From: Marisa cornuarietis
Taxonomy: Eukaryota > Mollusca > Gastropoda > Architaenioglossa > Ampullariidae
Assembly (NCBI GenBank): GCA_004794655.1
Contig: SMMW01000641.1
Location: 248,001-312,000, forward strand
Direction: 5' to 3'
DNA length: 64,000 nt
The position numbers and the translations under genes were made by a program. The notes under the pieces were generated by a model that worked only from the letters and a program-made list of their open reading frames with translations, ran no database searches and had not been told where the DNA came from. This document shows positions 1-11,464 of the stretch, one piece after another; positions within the stretch are counted from its first letter, which is position 1; the number at the start of each line of letters is the position of its first letter.

Positions 1-136
1 AAACCACGAATCCGTGATAATCATATGCCCTGTCATAAACTTCTAAACTCTGATAAACCTCTGCGCTATAACAGACTCACGCCTTGTTAAAAATGTATTC
101 CATATGAACCATCTGGTATTTGAACTATCTGTTCAG

Positions 137-383
137 TTTTAATCGGGTTCCTGTGGGCATCGCAGTTCCTGTCGGCTGTGATCGCCAGTGAGCGGTGTTT
201 CTGTGTCGTCAGTCCCTTCCACGCCAAGAGGCTGCTCAAGACCTCCACCATGGCCGCCATCATCGTCGTCTGCTCCTTCTCACTCATCGGAGGGTTTTGT
301 GCCGTTGTGGGTGGAAGGTTCACCACTGCCACTTCTTTTGACACCATCACCAACACCACGAAGACATTTTTCTACGTCACTCA
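137..383 (+). CDS. GPCR subfamily 1, copy A, exon 2 (TM3-TM4)
   Basis: Internal coding exon of a rhodopsin-like receptor, nearly identical to 23547-23793. It follows an AG acceptor (ttcag) at 132-136 and ends at a GTAAGT donor at 384. Incoming phase is 1 and outgoing phase is 2. It encodes the end of extracellular loop 1, TM3 (GFLWASQFLSAVIASERC, where ERC replaces the DRY motif), intracellular loop 2 and TM4. Exon 1 of this copy would lie left of the window, because position 1 already falls in the region matching intron 1 of the complete copy. The reading frame is open with no lesion. The ligand is unknown; a chemosensory or peptide-like role is inferred from the family and the array arrangement. 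Confidence 0.85.
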
Positions 384-1138
384 GTAAGTCACTCGGTACT
401 TGATGCTTCGTGAGACCCACAGTCTTACAATACAGCATATAAAGGACATTCATTAAATACATACTGGACATAAAGGACTTTTATCACATACAAACAGGAC
501 ATACCGGAAATACAGGGCACACAGGACATTAATCACATATAAACAGGGCATACCGGAAATACAGGGCACACAGGACATTAATCATATACAAACAGGACAT
601 ACCGGAAATACAGGGCACACAGGACATTAATCACATACAAACAGGGCATACCGGAAATACAGGGCATACAGGAAATACAGGAAATACAGGACATTCATCA
701 CATACAAACAGGACACATATATACAGGAGACACATATACAGGACACCCTGACTGTTTACGGGCGGAGTGTTGGAGTTATAAGATACCCGCCCCTGTCCTT
801 TTGGACACAGGGTGAGCTCTGCCGCACCGCACGTGAGGCTCAAAAAAACGGAAGGCACAGGAATTTTCCTTTACTCCGTGTGGCAGCGGTAAAATCACAG
901 TTATACCCCTACCCCCACCCCCTAGCCTATACCAACCCTAAACATGACAGTTATTAAAATAGTATTGTCTCTAATGAGGATTATTGTCAATATCATTAAT
1001 TTGTACTCACTAATATTGTTTTGTTTTCATTATCATTGTTTTGTAATTAAGAAGACCGACAAGAAACCACCCACCATCTTGACCGTCTCTAGGTACTTGG
1101 CCTGTTAGCCTGTATATGTGGTCCACTTTCTGTTGCAG
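384..1138 (+). other. Intron 2 of GPCR copy A, with a 49-bp tandem repeat
   Basis: The intron runs from a GTAAGT donor at 384 to a tgttgcag acceptor ending at 1138. It holds about four copies of a 49-bp unit (about 489-715) containing ataccggaaatacagggc. The sequence at 388-415 is the empty-site counterpart of the LINE insertion in intron 2 of copy B, with cactcggtacttgatg uninterrupted. Confidence 0.75.
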
Positions 1139-1670
1139 ATATTATCTCGACAATCGAACAGTGATAGACATTTTCGACATCTTTGTGTACGCCACTTTCC
1201 TGCCGACAATTTTTCTCGTCGTTATTGTCATCACGACTATTATCACCGACATGAAACTTCGCTCAGCCTTAGCTTGGCGAAGCTCCTTAACGACGGTGGA
1301 AGGTGGTAGACAGGACGCCGCCTCCTCCAGGGTGCGGATGGTCTCCAAGGAGGCGGCCCTGACCCGGATGTTAATCGCTTCATCAGTTCTCTTCATCGTG
1401 TGCGCCATCCCATGCTGTGCCGGACAGGTCGCCTACTTTGCTGTGCCGGACCTCAGCCTCACGGGCAAGTACTACACCTTCTACCAACTCACCTGGGGTT
1501 TGATTGGAATGTTTAGGACGATAAACTCGTCATTCAACTTCCTCATCTACTGTATCATGAGTTCAAAGTTCAGAGAGAGCTTGGCTAGTTTGATGTGGTG
1601 TTGTTATATCCCAAATGATATGAGCTATAACATTGTTTCCATGCTGCACGCCAAAGTAATCTCGAAATAA
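1139..1670 (+). CDS. GPCR subfamily 1, copy A, exon 3 (TM5-TM7 and tail)
   Basis: Terminal coding exon of the copy-A receptor, starting after a gttgcag acceptor and ending with TAA at 1668-1670. Joined to 137-383 in phase 2 it reads FFYVTQ-YYLDNRTVID. It encodes TM5 (FVYATFLPTIFLVVIVITTI), a basic intracellular loop 3, TM6 (MLIASSVLFIVCAIPCCAG, carrying the helix proline) and TM7 (INSSFNFLIYCIMSSKF, in which NFLIY takes the place of NPxxY). The body is almost identical to copy B at 25898-26444. The tail after SLASLM differs completely (WCCYIPNDMSYNIVSMLHA) before the two copies rejoin at KVISK. No disabling lesion is seen, but exon 1 is outside the window. Confidence 0.85.
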
Positions 1671-2699
1671 CTTCTTTATAGTAGAAAACAACCATAATAT
1701 AGATGACCGCGTGTGGCCAACCCATTACATGAGATTTACAGTAGGAACTCGTGTTACATTAATGGTAATGCTTACTATTAATAATCTTTTGCTTTTTTTT
1801 AGTAGGAAACTACAGTAACAGAACTCCCATATAATAGAAAGACATGATGTACTAAACAATAACAATGTCGAGTATAATAATACACACATTCTAATACTGC
1901 ATAATATCTTTGAAATAACGATCACTTTGTAAAATAGTGTTTTGTTTATTGCTACACTTTCCAGGTTTTAGTTTGTTTGTCCGATGTGATATTTTATTGA
2001 TTTTTTTAAAATTTAATGTCCATATATTTTCTTTGTCTTATTTATTCATTTCTTTATGTATCTTTAAAAGTCAGGTAATATTAACTGTACGGCGAGCTCT
2101 CTCCCCTGTTGGGATTAAGTTTATGGTTGCTGGCGATATGCTGGATGGTTGGCGAGACACAAACACTAAAGATAAGGAAAAGAAGTTGTCGGTAGGAGCT
2201 TTAACTGCTGGTAAGACATCGTCACGAGATTACTTGTGTAACTTGTTGTCGTTGACAACCAATGACTGCTTAAAGTGAGTCTTGAGCTCATATTTATTAA
2301 CATCCACATGTTCAGTCAAGCCAAAAACCAAACAGTCAATTGTTCAAATGTGAAGTGTTTAATTGAATTTTCGCGCCTCATTGGATGGATTTTGTTTGCT
2401 TTGTCACTAAAACACCAAGATTCCCCAAGATGCTGTACTCAGCTGTAAAAGCAATACATGACTTCGGGTCTGATCATAAAATAGTCTCTTGATGTTACAT
2501 TTTGGTTATTATAAATATTGAGCAATAATTACACTCATGTCGATGTCTTCAGTCGTTACTAACAGACAGGTGAGCGACATCGTTACTGGCATCATAGATG
2601 TGTCTACCATCTTTCTCAGGGTTACTTTCCTTTCTGCTGCTGTAATTTAGCTTCATCGGCAGTAATATCGGATTCATTGCCGCTACAGTCATGACCTTT
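1671..2699. other. 3' flank of GPCR copy A, non-coding
   Basis: AT-rich, with no convincing gene. Partial matches to 26445-26740 resume after about 2080 (tgtacggcgagc in both). The segment of about 1700-2075 is missing from copy B. The sequence just after the stop codon recurs at 33777-33920 next to a receptor relic. Confidence 0.6.
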
Positions 2700-3168
2700 G
2701 ATAGACAAGTTACAGCTGTCTGTCAGTCTGTCTATTATGATAGACAAGTTACTGCTGTCTGTCAGTCTGTCTATTATTATAGACAAGCTACAGCTGTCTG
2801 TCAATCTGACTATTATGATAGACAAGTTACAGCTGTCTGTCCGTCTGTCTATTATTATAGACAAGCTACAGCTGTCTGTCAATCTGACTATTATGATAGA
2901 CAAGTTACTGCTGTCTGTCAGTCTGTCTATTATGATAGACAAGTTACAGCTGTCTGTCCGTCTGTCTATTATGATAGACAAGTTACAGCTGTTTGTCCGT
3001 CTGTCTATTATGATAGACAAGTTACAGCTGTCTGTCCATCTGTCTATTATGATAGACAAGTTACAGCTGTCTGTCCGTCTGTCTATTATGATAGACAAGT
3101 TACAGCTGTCTGTCCGTCTGACTATTATGATAGACAAGTTACAGCTGTCTGTCAGTCTCACTATTTCG
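2700..3168 (+). repeat. 39-bp minisatellite, 12 units, derived from LINE coding sequence
   Basis: Twelve head-to-tail units of 39 bp, each reading DRQVTAVCQSVYY (13 codons) in one + frame. The unit matches the segment DKHVTAVCQSAYY in the L2-like LINE ORF at 23810-25148. The array runs in frame straight into the remaining LINE coding sequence (ELRKIS). Two diverged units remain at the matching place in duplicate B (about 26750-26816). The ORFs through the array are a by-product of the 3n period. Confidence 0.85.
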
Positions 3169-4018
3169 AGCTCCGTAAGATCAGTGCCATCCGTCACTTT
3201 CTCTCTACACGCGCTACCAACACTCTTGTCTGTGCGTTTGTTCTTTCTCGACTTGACTACTGCAACTCCTTGCTGGCAGGCTGCCCCTCATCCCTCATTC
3301 AGAGACTCCAGAGAGTACAGAACTCCGCTGCGCGTCTGGTGCTTAGAGCAAGGAAACGGGACCGTGTCACTCCTCTCCTTCGTTTTCTACACTGGCTACC
3401 CATCCGTTCTCGCATTCAGTACAAACTGTCTGTGCTGTGTTTTAATTTCTTTGCTGGCTCCTGTCCTGACTATTTCTCTGAACTTCTCATCCCTTACTCT
3501 CCGTCCAGACAACTCCGCTCTTCGTCGTATGACCGTATCCTAACTGTTCCTGTCACCAGAACAACAACATATATGGTCACAGGACTTTTGGCTACTGTGC
3601 TGCAAAACAATGGAACTCTCTTCCTTTCCATATCCGCCACCTTCCTACAATTGAATCCTTTTTAAGGTGCACTGAAAACGGGCCTCTTCCTTAAACATTA
3701 TTCCTAACACAGTCCACATAATGCTCGTCCTTTTACACACCCTCCACCCTTTTCTGCTGATTGCTACTTCGCTGCTGGTCTTCCTTAAGCAAAATCACTA
3801 AACTTTCAATCTTTGTTATTTGATTCGTCTTTGTTTTTTTTGTATTTGTTTTTATTCGTCGTCAGTGCTATGGTGTCTTCTTTATATTTTATTTGTTGCT
3901 TGTTTGTTTGTTTTTCTGTCCCTTATATGTTGCCCATATATCGTTCTTGTTTAGTGAAGAGCATGGTCTTTAGACTGTGAGTGTGCGGTTTATAAAGTTT
4001 TTGCATTTGATATTATTA
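3130..4018 (+). mobile_element. 3' fragment of an L2/CR1-like LINE, frameshifted
   Basis: This encodes the C-terminal region of a LINE ORF2 (LSTRATNTLVCAFVLSRLDY, then LLRFLHWLPIRSRIQYKL), colinear with the - strand LINE at 23810-25148. A 2-nt insertion at TTTYMVTG breaks the frame compared with TTTYGHRTFGY, so it is dead. The 3'UTR (gagcatggtct, then gtgtgcggtttataaag) also matches, and the copy ends near 4018 at a short ATT-rich tail. Homology to duplicate B resumes immediately afterwards (acagtttctgg). Confidence 0.85.
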
Positions 4019-4579
4019 CAGTTTCTGGCTGTACACACGCGTACACTACACTACTAATTAGTATAACTAGGAAAAGCCGTCGTCTTTGTGTCATCTGTGT
4101 AAAGTGTATGTCCATTTTTTGCTGAGCCAGAGAGAATTTATTGTGTAAGGGGGGGCGTGTTTGTGTCAGTATGTGAAATTATGTTCATTTCTTTTAGGCC
4201 AGTATTTATTAATGACACGAGTGTAATTCCAGGACCGCCCAGAACACAGTAGTCTTTTAGAGATATTGTATGGAACAGGCCGAAGATATTAACATATTGA
4301 GTCTAGGTTCATTTCAATGAACCATCTGAAGACTTTAGTTTTATATCTAGATAGAATGTGTGTTTGTAAGTCGAATGTTTTGCTTATAGGTGTTTCGAGT
4401 TCTCTATTATTATCGCCCATGGTCATTTTGACACAGATAATAATAAATAAGTGGTTTGTAGTAATCGATTTGTTGTCTTACATAATGTCAGTGCACTAAA
4501 CTCGACTCGTCATTGACAGTTATTGTAATCAATAACAACAGCTTGCTATAATCCGTCCAGCGTTTCCCCAAACACTGTA
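4019..4579. other. Duplicated non-coding flank
   Basis: Matches about 27118-27700 with scattered substitutions. A 60-codon ORF here is not preserved in the duplicate, so no gene is called. Confidence 0.6.
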
Positions 4580-4864
4580 ATGCTTCCTGTGATATCTTGA
4601 CAGAGATTCCTGGCCTGCTTCCTGTGATATCTTGACAGAGATTCCTGGCCTGCTTCCTGTGATATCTTGACAGAGATTCCTGGCCTGCTTCCTGTGATAT
4701 CTTGACAGAGATTCCTGGCCTGCTTCCTGTGATATCTTGACAGAGATTCCTGGCCTGCTTCCTGTGATATCTTGACAGAGATTCCTGGCCTGCTTCCTGT
4801 GATATCTTGACAGAGATTCCTGGCCTGCTTCCTGTGATATCTTCACAGAGATTCCTGGCCTGTT
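4580..4864. repeat. 35-bp minisatellite, 8 units
   Basis: About eight near-identical 35-bp units (cttcctgtgatatcttgaca, then gagattcctggcctg). The matching place in duplicate B (27700-27775) has only one or two diverged units, so the expansion followed the duplication or was lost in B. Because 35 is not a multiple of 3, the open - strand frame cycles through all three readings and is not a gene. Confidence 0.9.
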
Positions 4865-6830
4865 TCCTGTGATTTGTGACCAGTTCAGACTGTCTCTAAA
4901 AGCCGACTTCTATAGATGAATAACTATCTTCACATTTTATTTATTAGTATGTAGCTAAGTGGTTCTCTCCTCGATTTTAAAGAAAGACTCGGGTTTCTCA
5001 TTTCCTGTGCAAAATCACGATGTCGTTTGACATTTGTTCTTCCTTAATTTAAGAACGAAAGGTAAGGTTAATACAAATATCTGAAATATATTTTACAATC
5101 TGTCACAAAAATATGTCTATGGAACCCACATGTGATGCTCAGAAATGTGTGCAAAGGAACGATTGCGATGATGCTAGCAGAGTAAGAGGTTTATACTCTG
5201 CACTTCTAGCATTCCTTTCTACAAACTGAGCTCAGACCTTACTCTTCCGTTGCTATGACACACAATTCCTTGTCGATTCTAATGTGTAATAAAAGCTATA
5301 AACGGAATCAGCAGAAGAAGAAAGAGTTTCAATATCAATAATGCGGCATGCTTCGATATGTTCTGTACTACTGGGCTCATTGTGCTGATATTCCGAGTAT
5401 TTGCTGCCTCACCCTGATGACTGGTGAGTCAATGGACACCGACCAAAGGTCACACATCTTTGATAGTTCATACTCGGGGTTAGTGTGCCTCACAAATGAG
5501 TACTGCACTTCCATGGGCTTTTGACTATTAAAATACAGTATTCAGAGCAGGAATTTTGGAGAAGACAAGTGCAGCTGGCAAAGACTTTGACGAATTTATC
5601 TCCACTTATTCAAGCGATATTGTGAAGCGGCATTTTTTTGTTCGACAAATACTAGTCATCGTGTAAAGGGTCCCTTACTGGCCAAATCCTTGTCATCATG
5701 TGAAGGGTCTTCTACTTGTTTGACAATTGTACGAAATGCTACTACTCTTTGTAATACGAAAGTTTCTTGGCGCCTAAAGCTTTTTACTAGGTTCATTATA
5801 AAAGTGTTATCGTTAAAAAGTGTTTCCAGCATAAAAGTGTTGCCATGCTTCCTTCTTTACTGGCCAACATGGTCCACTCTCTGTATGAAGTCAACGTGCT
5901 AATGGTTCCCTATACCTGTATGAAGTCAGCAGAAATTAGAATTTATTTTACTTTTTGAACATTTTTCTCTCAGCATTACATGGCGGCATAGACGGCTTAT
6001 GTAAGCGCCAATAATTTTATTTTCGTGAATAAATTAGAAAATCATAGAAAGGCACTACTTTGCATTTGTATCTGTATGCCAGCAATGGTACCAGGTGTTG
6101 CCCGAGTGATGCCGGTTGAGCTGATCACAGGATAATGGTGCGGGGTGATGGTCGGTAGGGGGCGCTACTTTTCTAGCAAAGGGGAGACAAAGTGAGGTGC
6201 CGTGTCTCTCTTTTTTTCTCTGTTTTTTTAACGTTCTTCTGTTGTTCTAATAGGACGTGGAAGAATCTTTTACCTGGTGACATTTAACAGCGGGTAAAAT
6301 AAACATCACAATAAAAACATTCCGGAGTCACTAACACGAGTGTCTATTTGCATGGCTGTACAACCTCCCTCCCTCCCCCCAACAAACACACAAAGTAAAC
6401 ACGCTTTGTCACAGACTGCTTTTTAGATAAATGCAATCAGGTAATAATAATTGAAATACTATTAAGTTAGCTGTGATTCATCGTAAGGATATACTTTTCT
6501 ATATCAAAAATTATTAACTTTGTCAGTCACAATCAATGATGCGAAACAACTTGAGAGAAAAGACGGGATACAAGAGGTACAAGCATATTTCACGGCCCAA
6601 TCAGTTGCAGCAGCTCACGTGAATAAATACAAGAATTTGAAAGCTTAATTAATTAATAATCAGTTCTCTCACCTACACCTTACCTTTTCTACAGGTTACA
6701 CTCACCTCTATACCCATACTTCCCGCTGTAGGGATGGACAAGTAAAGGTATTTGGTAAACACAAGACAAACATCAGCACCGCCCGGTATCACTGACCATC
6801 AACAGCTTCTACTGTTAACGGATCATTACA
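4865..6830. other. Non-coding distal part of duplication block A
   Basis: Matches about 27776-29600. Shared landmarks include catagaaaggca, the tagggggc region near 6160, and gatggacaagtaaaggta at 6733. Only short unconserved ORFs occur. Homology fades after about 6830, marking the right edge of the segmental duplication. Confidence 0.65.
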
Positions 6831-8042
6831 ATGGTAGAAACCATTCTCGCGCAGGAAAAAGTAGAGATCAGTTGTGAAGATCACCAACACCAAGTGTATG
6901 TTAAAATAAAAATCTTGGAACACGCTGGGGACTGAACCATCCTGCTGTGTGGTATTTACTTTGAATGTAAGGTTTTTGCCTTCTAATACATTCGTTTCAC
7001 GGGAATCTAGTTGGTGAATGTGAAGAAGCAGAGATGGTCAAAGACACGATATACACTGCAGGCTGACTTGTACTTGACAATGTTGACCTTACAGAAATAA
7101 TTTTACATGTTTGAGCAGGCCTCACATGCCAGATAACCAATAGATTATACCAGGTAACAAAACAACCGTGGATTATACCAGATACCCCCCAAAACATCAA
7201 TAGACTACACCAAATGCCAAGACAACATACGCTAGAAAGAGAGACTGATTGTGGATAAACTAACAGCTTTAACATAAGATATTATCATTACGAACAACAC
7301 TGCCTGGAAGACTCATTCATTAGAACTAAAAAGACTAAAATCGTCTGGAGCGTCACGTATGGGACACGACACTATACAAGGCAACCATGCTTCCTTAGTG
7401 GTTTGAGAGAGAGGGAGGGATGAGTATATTAATGCACGAAAAAGTCAATTAAATGACATCAAATTTTAATTTTGCTAATCTGTTTTCTATATGTCATTAG
7501 TTATAGAGATAGTTTTCTCAGATAAAACCAAAACATTAGTTTTCTACTGAAGAATAATAATAATACTTAAAGTTACTACTAAAAGTATGTTTTTCTAATG
7601 AATACTTATATTTTAATCTCTCACAAGTTTGAGAATCCCATTATATAAACGCACAAAGCCATCATTTGCACAAACTCTGTCACCAGAAGTGTGTCTTTCA
7701 TTTCTTAGTTTGTCTTCTCGGCATGTAACATTTTTAAATGTTCAAAACTAGTCACATTCGCTAAAAAGCACATCTCACTTCTGACATACCCGTAACAAAT
7801 ATGCAGAATTGATACAGGAAAAGATCCTGAAAAACTTCTAAAAAGATGGAAGGAGGGATCTGAGAAAGGTAGGTAAAGAAATGCATGTTTCAACAAAAAA
7901 AAAAGCATTCGTATGTTGCTGTACAATCTGTGCAGCATCGATCTTTGACATTATCAGAAGGAAAAGTCTCAAAGTATGACAGAAATGTCAATTCATCAAA
8001 ACACTCCAAAAGACTTGTTTCCTGGACATTTTGTCTCCTTAA
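6831..8042. other. Intergenic, nothing recognised
   Basis: AT-rich sequence with short ORFs that have no recognisable domain. No repeat structure seen. Confidence 0.5.
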
Positions 8043-8043
8043 G

Positions 8044-8222
8044 GGGGCGGGCCGGTGGCGCAACGATTAACGCTTGTCACCAATACAGTGAGGGTTGGCT
8101 CCCCTGGGTTCAGCTCTCGTCTCGGGCACACTGTTCTTTATCTGCAGATGGCATCTGTTTACAGGGCTGACTGCCTTGCCGTGATATAGCCTTAGCTGCT
8201 GAATCGGCGTAAAACACCAATT
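8044..8222 (+). mobile_element. tRNA-derived SINE
   Basis: About 180 bp with a tRNA-like head. A box-like segment (ggtggcgcaacgattaac) is followed 40-45 nt later by a B-box-like segment (gggttcagctctc). The body ends in a conserved-looking tail (gctgaatcggcgtaaaacacc). This is the layout of an animal SINE2 element. Flanking target duplications are not clear. Confidence 0.6.
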
Positions 8223-8261
8223 CCATCCCCTCTTGTTTCTTAAGTTTTCACTCAGCGCACA

Positions 8262-8886
8262 ATCTTCAGTCTACACACATAGTCGTCAGTCTCCACAAAC
8301 AATCTTCAATCTACACACACAACCTTCAGTCTTCACACACACAGTCTTCAGTCTTCACACACACAGTCTTCAGTCTTCACACACACAGTCATCAGTCTCC
8401 ACACACATAGTCATCAGTCTCCACACACAGTCTTCAGTCTACACACATAGTCATCAGTCTCCACAAACAATCTTCAATCTACACACACAACCTTCAGTCT
8501 TCACACACACAGTCTTCAGTCTTCACACACACAGTCATCAGTCTCCACACACATAGTCATCAGTCTCCACACACAGTCTTCAGTCTACACACATAGTCAT
8601 CAGTCTCCACAAACAATCTTCAATCTACACACACAACCTTCAGTCTTCACACACACAGTCTTCAGTCTTCACACACACAGTCATCAGTCTCCACACACAT
8701 AGTCATCAGTCTCCACACACAGTCTTCAGTCTACACACATAGTCATCAGTCTCCACAAACAATCTTCAATCTACACACACAACCTTCAGTCTTCACACAC
8801 ACAGTCTTCAGTCTTCACACACACAGTCATCAGTCTCCACACACACAGTCTTCAGTCTCCACACACACAGTCTTCAGTCTCAACAT
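8262..8886. repeat. Higher-order minisatellite, 146-bp super-unit
   Basis: CA-rich sub-units of about 22-27 bp (cagtcttcacacacacagtc, cagtctccacacacatagtc) are organised in a higher-order repeat. The marker cagtctacacacatagtc recurs at 8435, 8581 and 8727, exactly 146 bp apart, and once earlier at 8267. The ORF through it is a repeat artefact. Confidence 0.85.
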
Positions 8887-9000
8887 TGAACACTGAAAGA
8901 CGGTTCTGACCTCCTCAATATTCTCATCGACGTTCACTCTCTTCTGTGTGATAAACACTAAATGATCAGACAATATATGTATATATATATAAAATATTCC

Positions 9001-10190
9001 CGTCAGGGTTAATTTACAATATCGACATCAGTATTAACATAAATATTGACGTCAGTGCTAACATTGAATATTGACGTCAGTGCTAACATACAATATTCAT
9101 GTTAGTATTAATAGAAAATATACACGTCAGTGTTAACAGACAATATTGACGTCAGTATTAGCGGATAATATTGACGTCAGTGTTAACAGACAATATTGAC
9201 GTCAGTGTTAACAGACAATATTCACGTGAGTGTTAACACACAATATTCACGCCAGTGTTAACAGACAATATTGACGTCAGTATTAGCGGATAATATTGAC
9301 GTCAGTGTTAACAGACAATATTCACGTCAGTGTTAACACACAATATTCACGCCAGTGTTAACACACAATATTCACGTCATTGTTAACACACAATATTCAC
9401 GTCAGTGTTAACACACAATATTCACGTCAGTGTTAACACACAATATTCACGTCAGTGTTAACACACAATATTCACGTCAGTGTTAACAGACAATATTCAC
9501 GTCAGTGTTAACAGACAATATTCACGTCAGTGTTAACACACAATATTGACGTCAGTGTTAACACACAATATTGACGTCAGTGTTAACAGACAATATTCAC
9601 GTCAGTGTTAACACACAATATTCACGTCAGTGTTAACAGACGATATTGACGTCAGTGTTAACACACAATATTCACGTCAGTGTTAACAGACAATATTCAC
9701 GTCAGCGTTAACAGACGATATTCACGTCAGTGTTAACACACAATATTCACGTCAGTGTTAACACACAATATTGACGTCAGTGTTAACACACAATATTCAT
9801 GTCAGTGTTAACACACAATATTCATGTCAGTGTTAACACACAATATTGACGTCAGTGTTAACACACAATATTCATGTCAGTGTTAACACACAATATTCAT
9901 GTCAGTGTTAACACACAATATTCACGTCAGTGTTAACACACAATATTCACGTCAGTGTTAACACACAATATTCATGTCAGTGTTAACACACAATATTCAT
10001 GTCAGTGTTAACACACAATATTGACGTCAGTGTTAACACACAATATTCATGTCAGTGTTAACACACAATATTCATGTCAGTGTTAACACACAATATTCAT
10101 GTCAGTGTTAACACACAATATTCATGTCAGTGTTAACACACAATATTGACGTAATATTGACGTCAGTGTTAACAGACATTATTCACGTCT
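9001..10190. repeat. 25-bp minisatellite rich in CRE-like palindromes, about 47 units
   Basis: The consensus unit is cagtgttaacacacaatatt followed by sacgt. Each unit carries the palindromes GTTAAC and AATATT. At the unit junction it carries TGACGTCA (a perfect cAMP-response element), TCACGTCA or TCATGTCA. Units near both edges are more diverged, while the core is highly homogeneous. Confidence 0.9.
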
Positions 10191-11119
10191 TAGGTGAGTC
10201 AAGGCGGTTTTAAAAATGGTTTTAGCCTGGCGAGGGAAGGTCGGAGTACCCTCGTTGCTGACTGCTAGTTGTTAGCCCCGCGTGTACTCCTCTCCTCCCT
10301 CGCACGTGCAAAACCATTATCTTCCTTCGGTTCAAAGAAGTTTCGCCTGTTAGGCAATGAGGTATCTGTGTAGTCTGAGGTACAGACGTTCCGGGACGAT
10401 AACTAATGTTGCAACTAACGGGTAAGCTGTATGGCATTCACTTTAGCTGAAGCAATTAACAACAAAAGTAGATGTAGTGTAGGCAGTATCTAACTTGACC
10501 TCTTCCGCGATTTTACTGCACTTCCTTTTTATCTTGTTTAGTCCCTTTAGCCTGTAGCTGGTGGTCTGTTTGCTTAACGCAAATTTTTTCTTTAAAAAAA
10601 AATGAAGTCGTAATTATAACGAATTTCATAAATGCATGCAAGCTTCACTTTTTGCGGCCATTTAATAAGTTATAATAAGTCACATAAGTACAATGTAAGC
10701 CTCTCTCGATGATCACTTATCATCGCTTAAAAGACACGTGCACGACTAATTCATGTTTACCTCGCTCGCCTACATGTCCATTTTACTAACCTGGGCACGC
10801 GACCAGTACACTGAACATCAGCAAGAGATTAAATCATTCATCATAACATCACGTGGCTTGCTATAATAAACATATCATCACAGTGCTGTAAAACTTTCTC
10901 CTTCAGGAACAAGATGTTTGCCAGTAAGGATGATGATCTATCGTCCACGCGTGCAATGCTTAACCCACATTATCCGAAGATTTAAGCAAAATATAACTGC
11001 TGAGATTTTGCTATTGAAAATCAATCTTAAACCAGTTTTTTGTGTCTTGTAGGAGGCACTCTTGACGTGGGCTTGGGAGAAGAGTCAGTGTTGTCACAAT
11101 GGATTGGCTTCTCCTCTTC
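10191..11119. other. Intergenic, nothing recognised
   Basis: A short GC-richer patch at about 10225-10400 and otherwise AT-rich DNA. No gene or repeat is supported. Confidence 0.5.
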
Positions 11120-11203
11120 TTGGCCACCCAGTGTAACAACTTGGCCACCCAGTGTAACAACTTGGCCACCCAGTGTAACAACTTGGCCACCCAGTGTAAC
11201 AAC
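11120..11203. repeat. 21-bp tandem repeat, 4 perfect units
   Basis: Four perfect copies of ttggccacccagtgtaacaa plus c. The unit of 21 keeps the frame open on both strands. The surrounding 120-codon ORFs show no domain and are not called as genes. Confidence 0.9.
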
Positions 11204-11464
11204 CAATCTCCACAGGGTGATGTACCATAACTTTTGTCTCAGTGAGGAGCTATCCCCCCTCTCATCCCCGATGTCTTCAGCAGATAACTGTCCAGTCCCC
11301 GAGGAAGTAATGTCCACAGATAAAATTGTTTTTTCAAGTTGCCTCAGGAAGTCATGGAACATCATCAGTCGGACACGTTTGGAAGAAAAGTCCACGTTAA
11401 ACATGCTTTAGATGACGGTTGTTTGTTTTGTATTATGGGCATGTGTGCATGTCATGCGTGTAAA

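Noticed and set aside
8044..8130. Functional tRNA gene
   Set aside because: It has A- and B-box-like blocks only. The cloverleaf does not close and a SINE body follows.
9001..10190. CRISPR-like array
   Set aside because: Units are contiguous with no unique spacers, the DNA is eukaryotic, and no cas genes exist.
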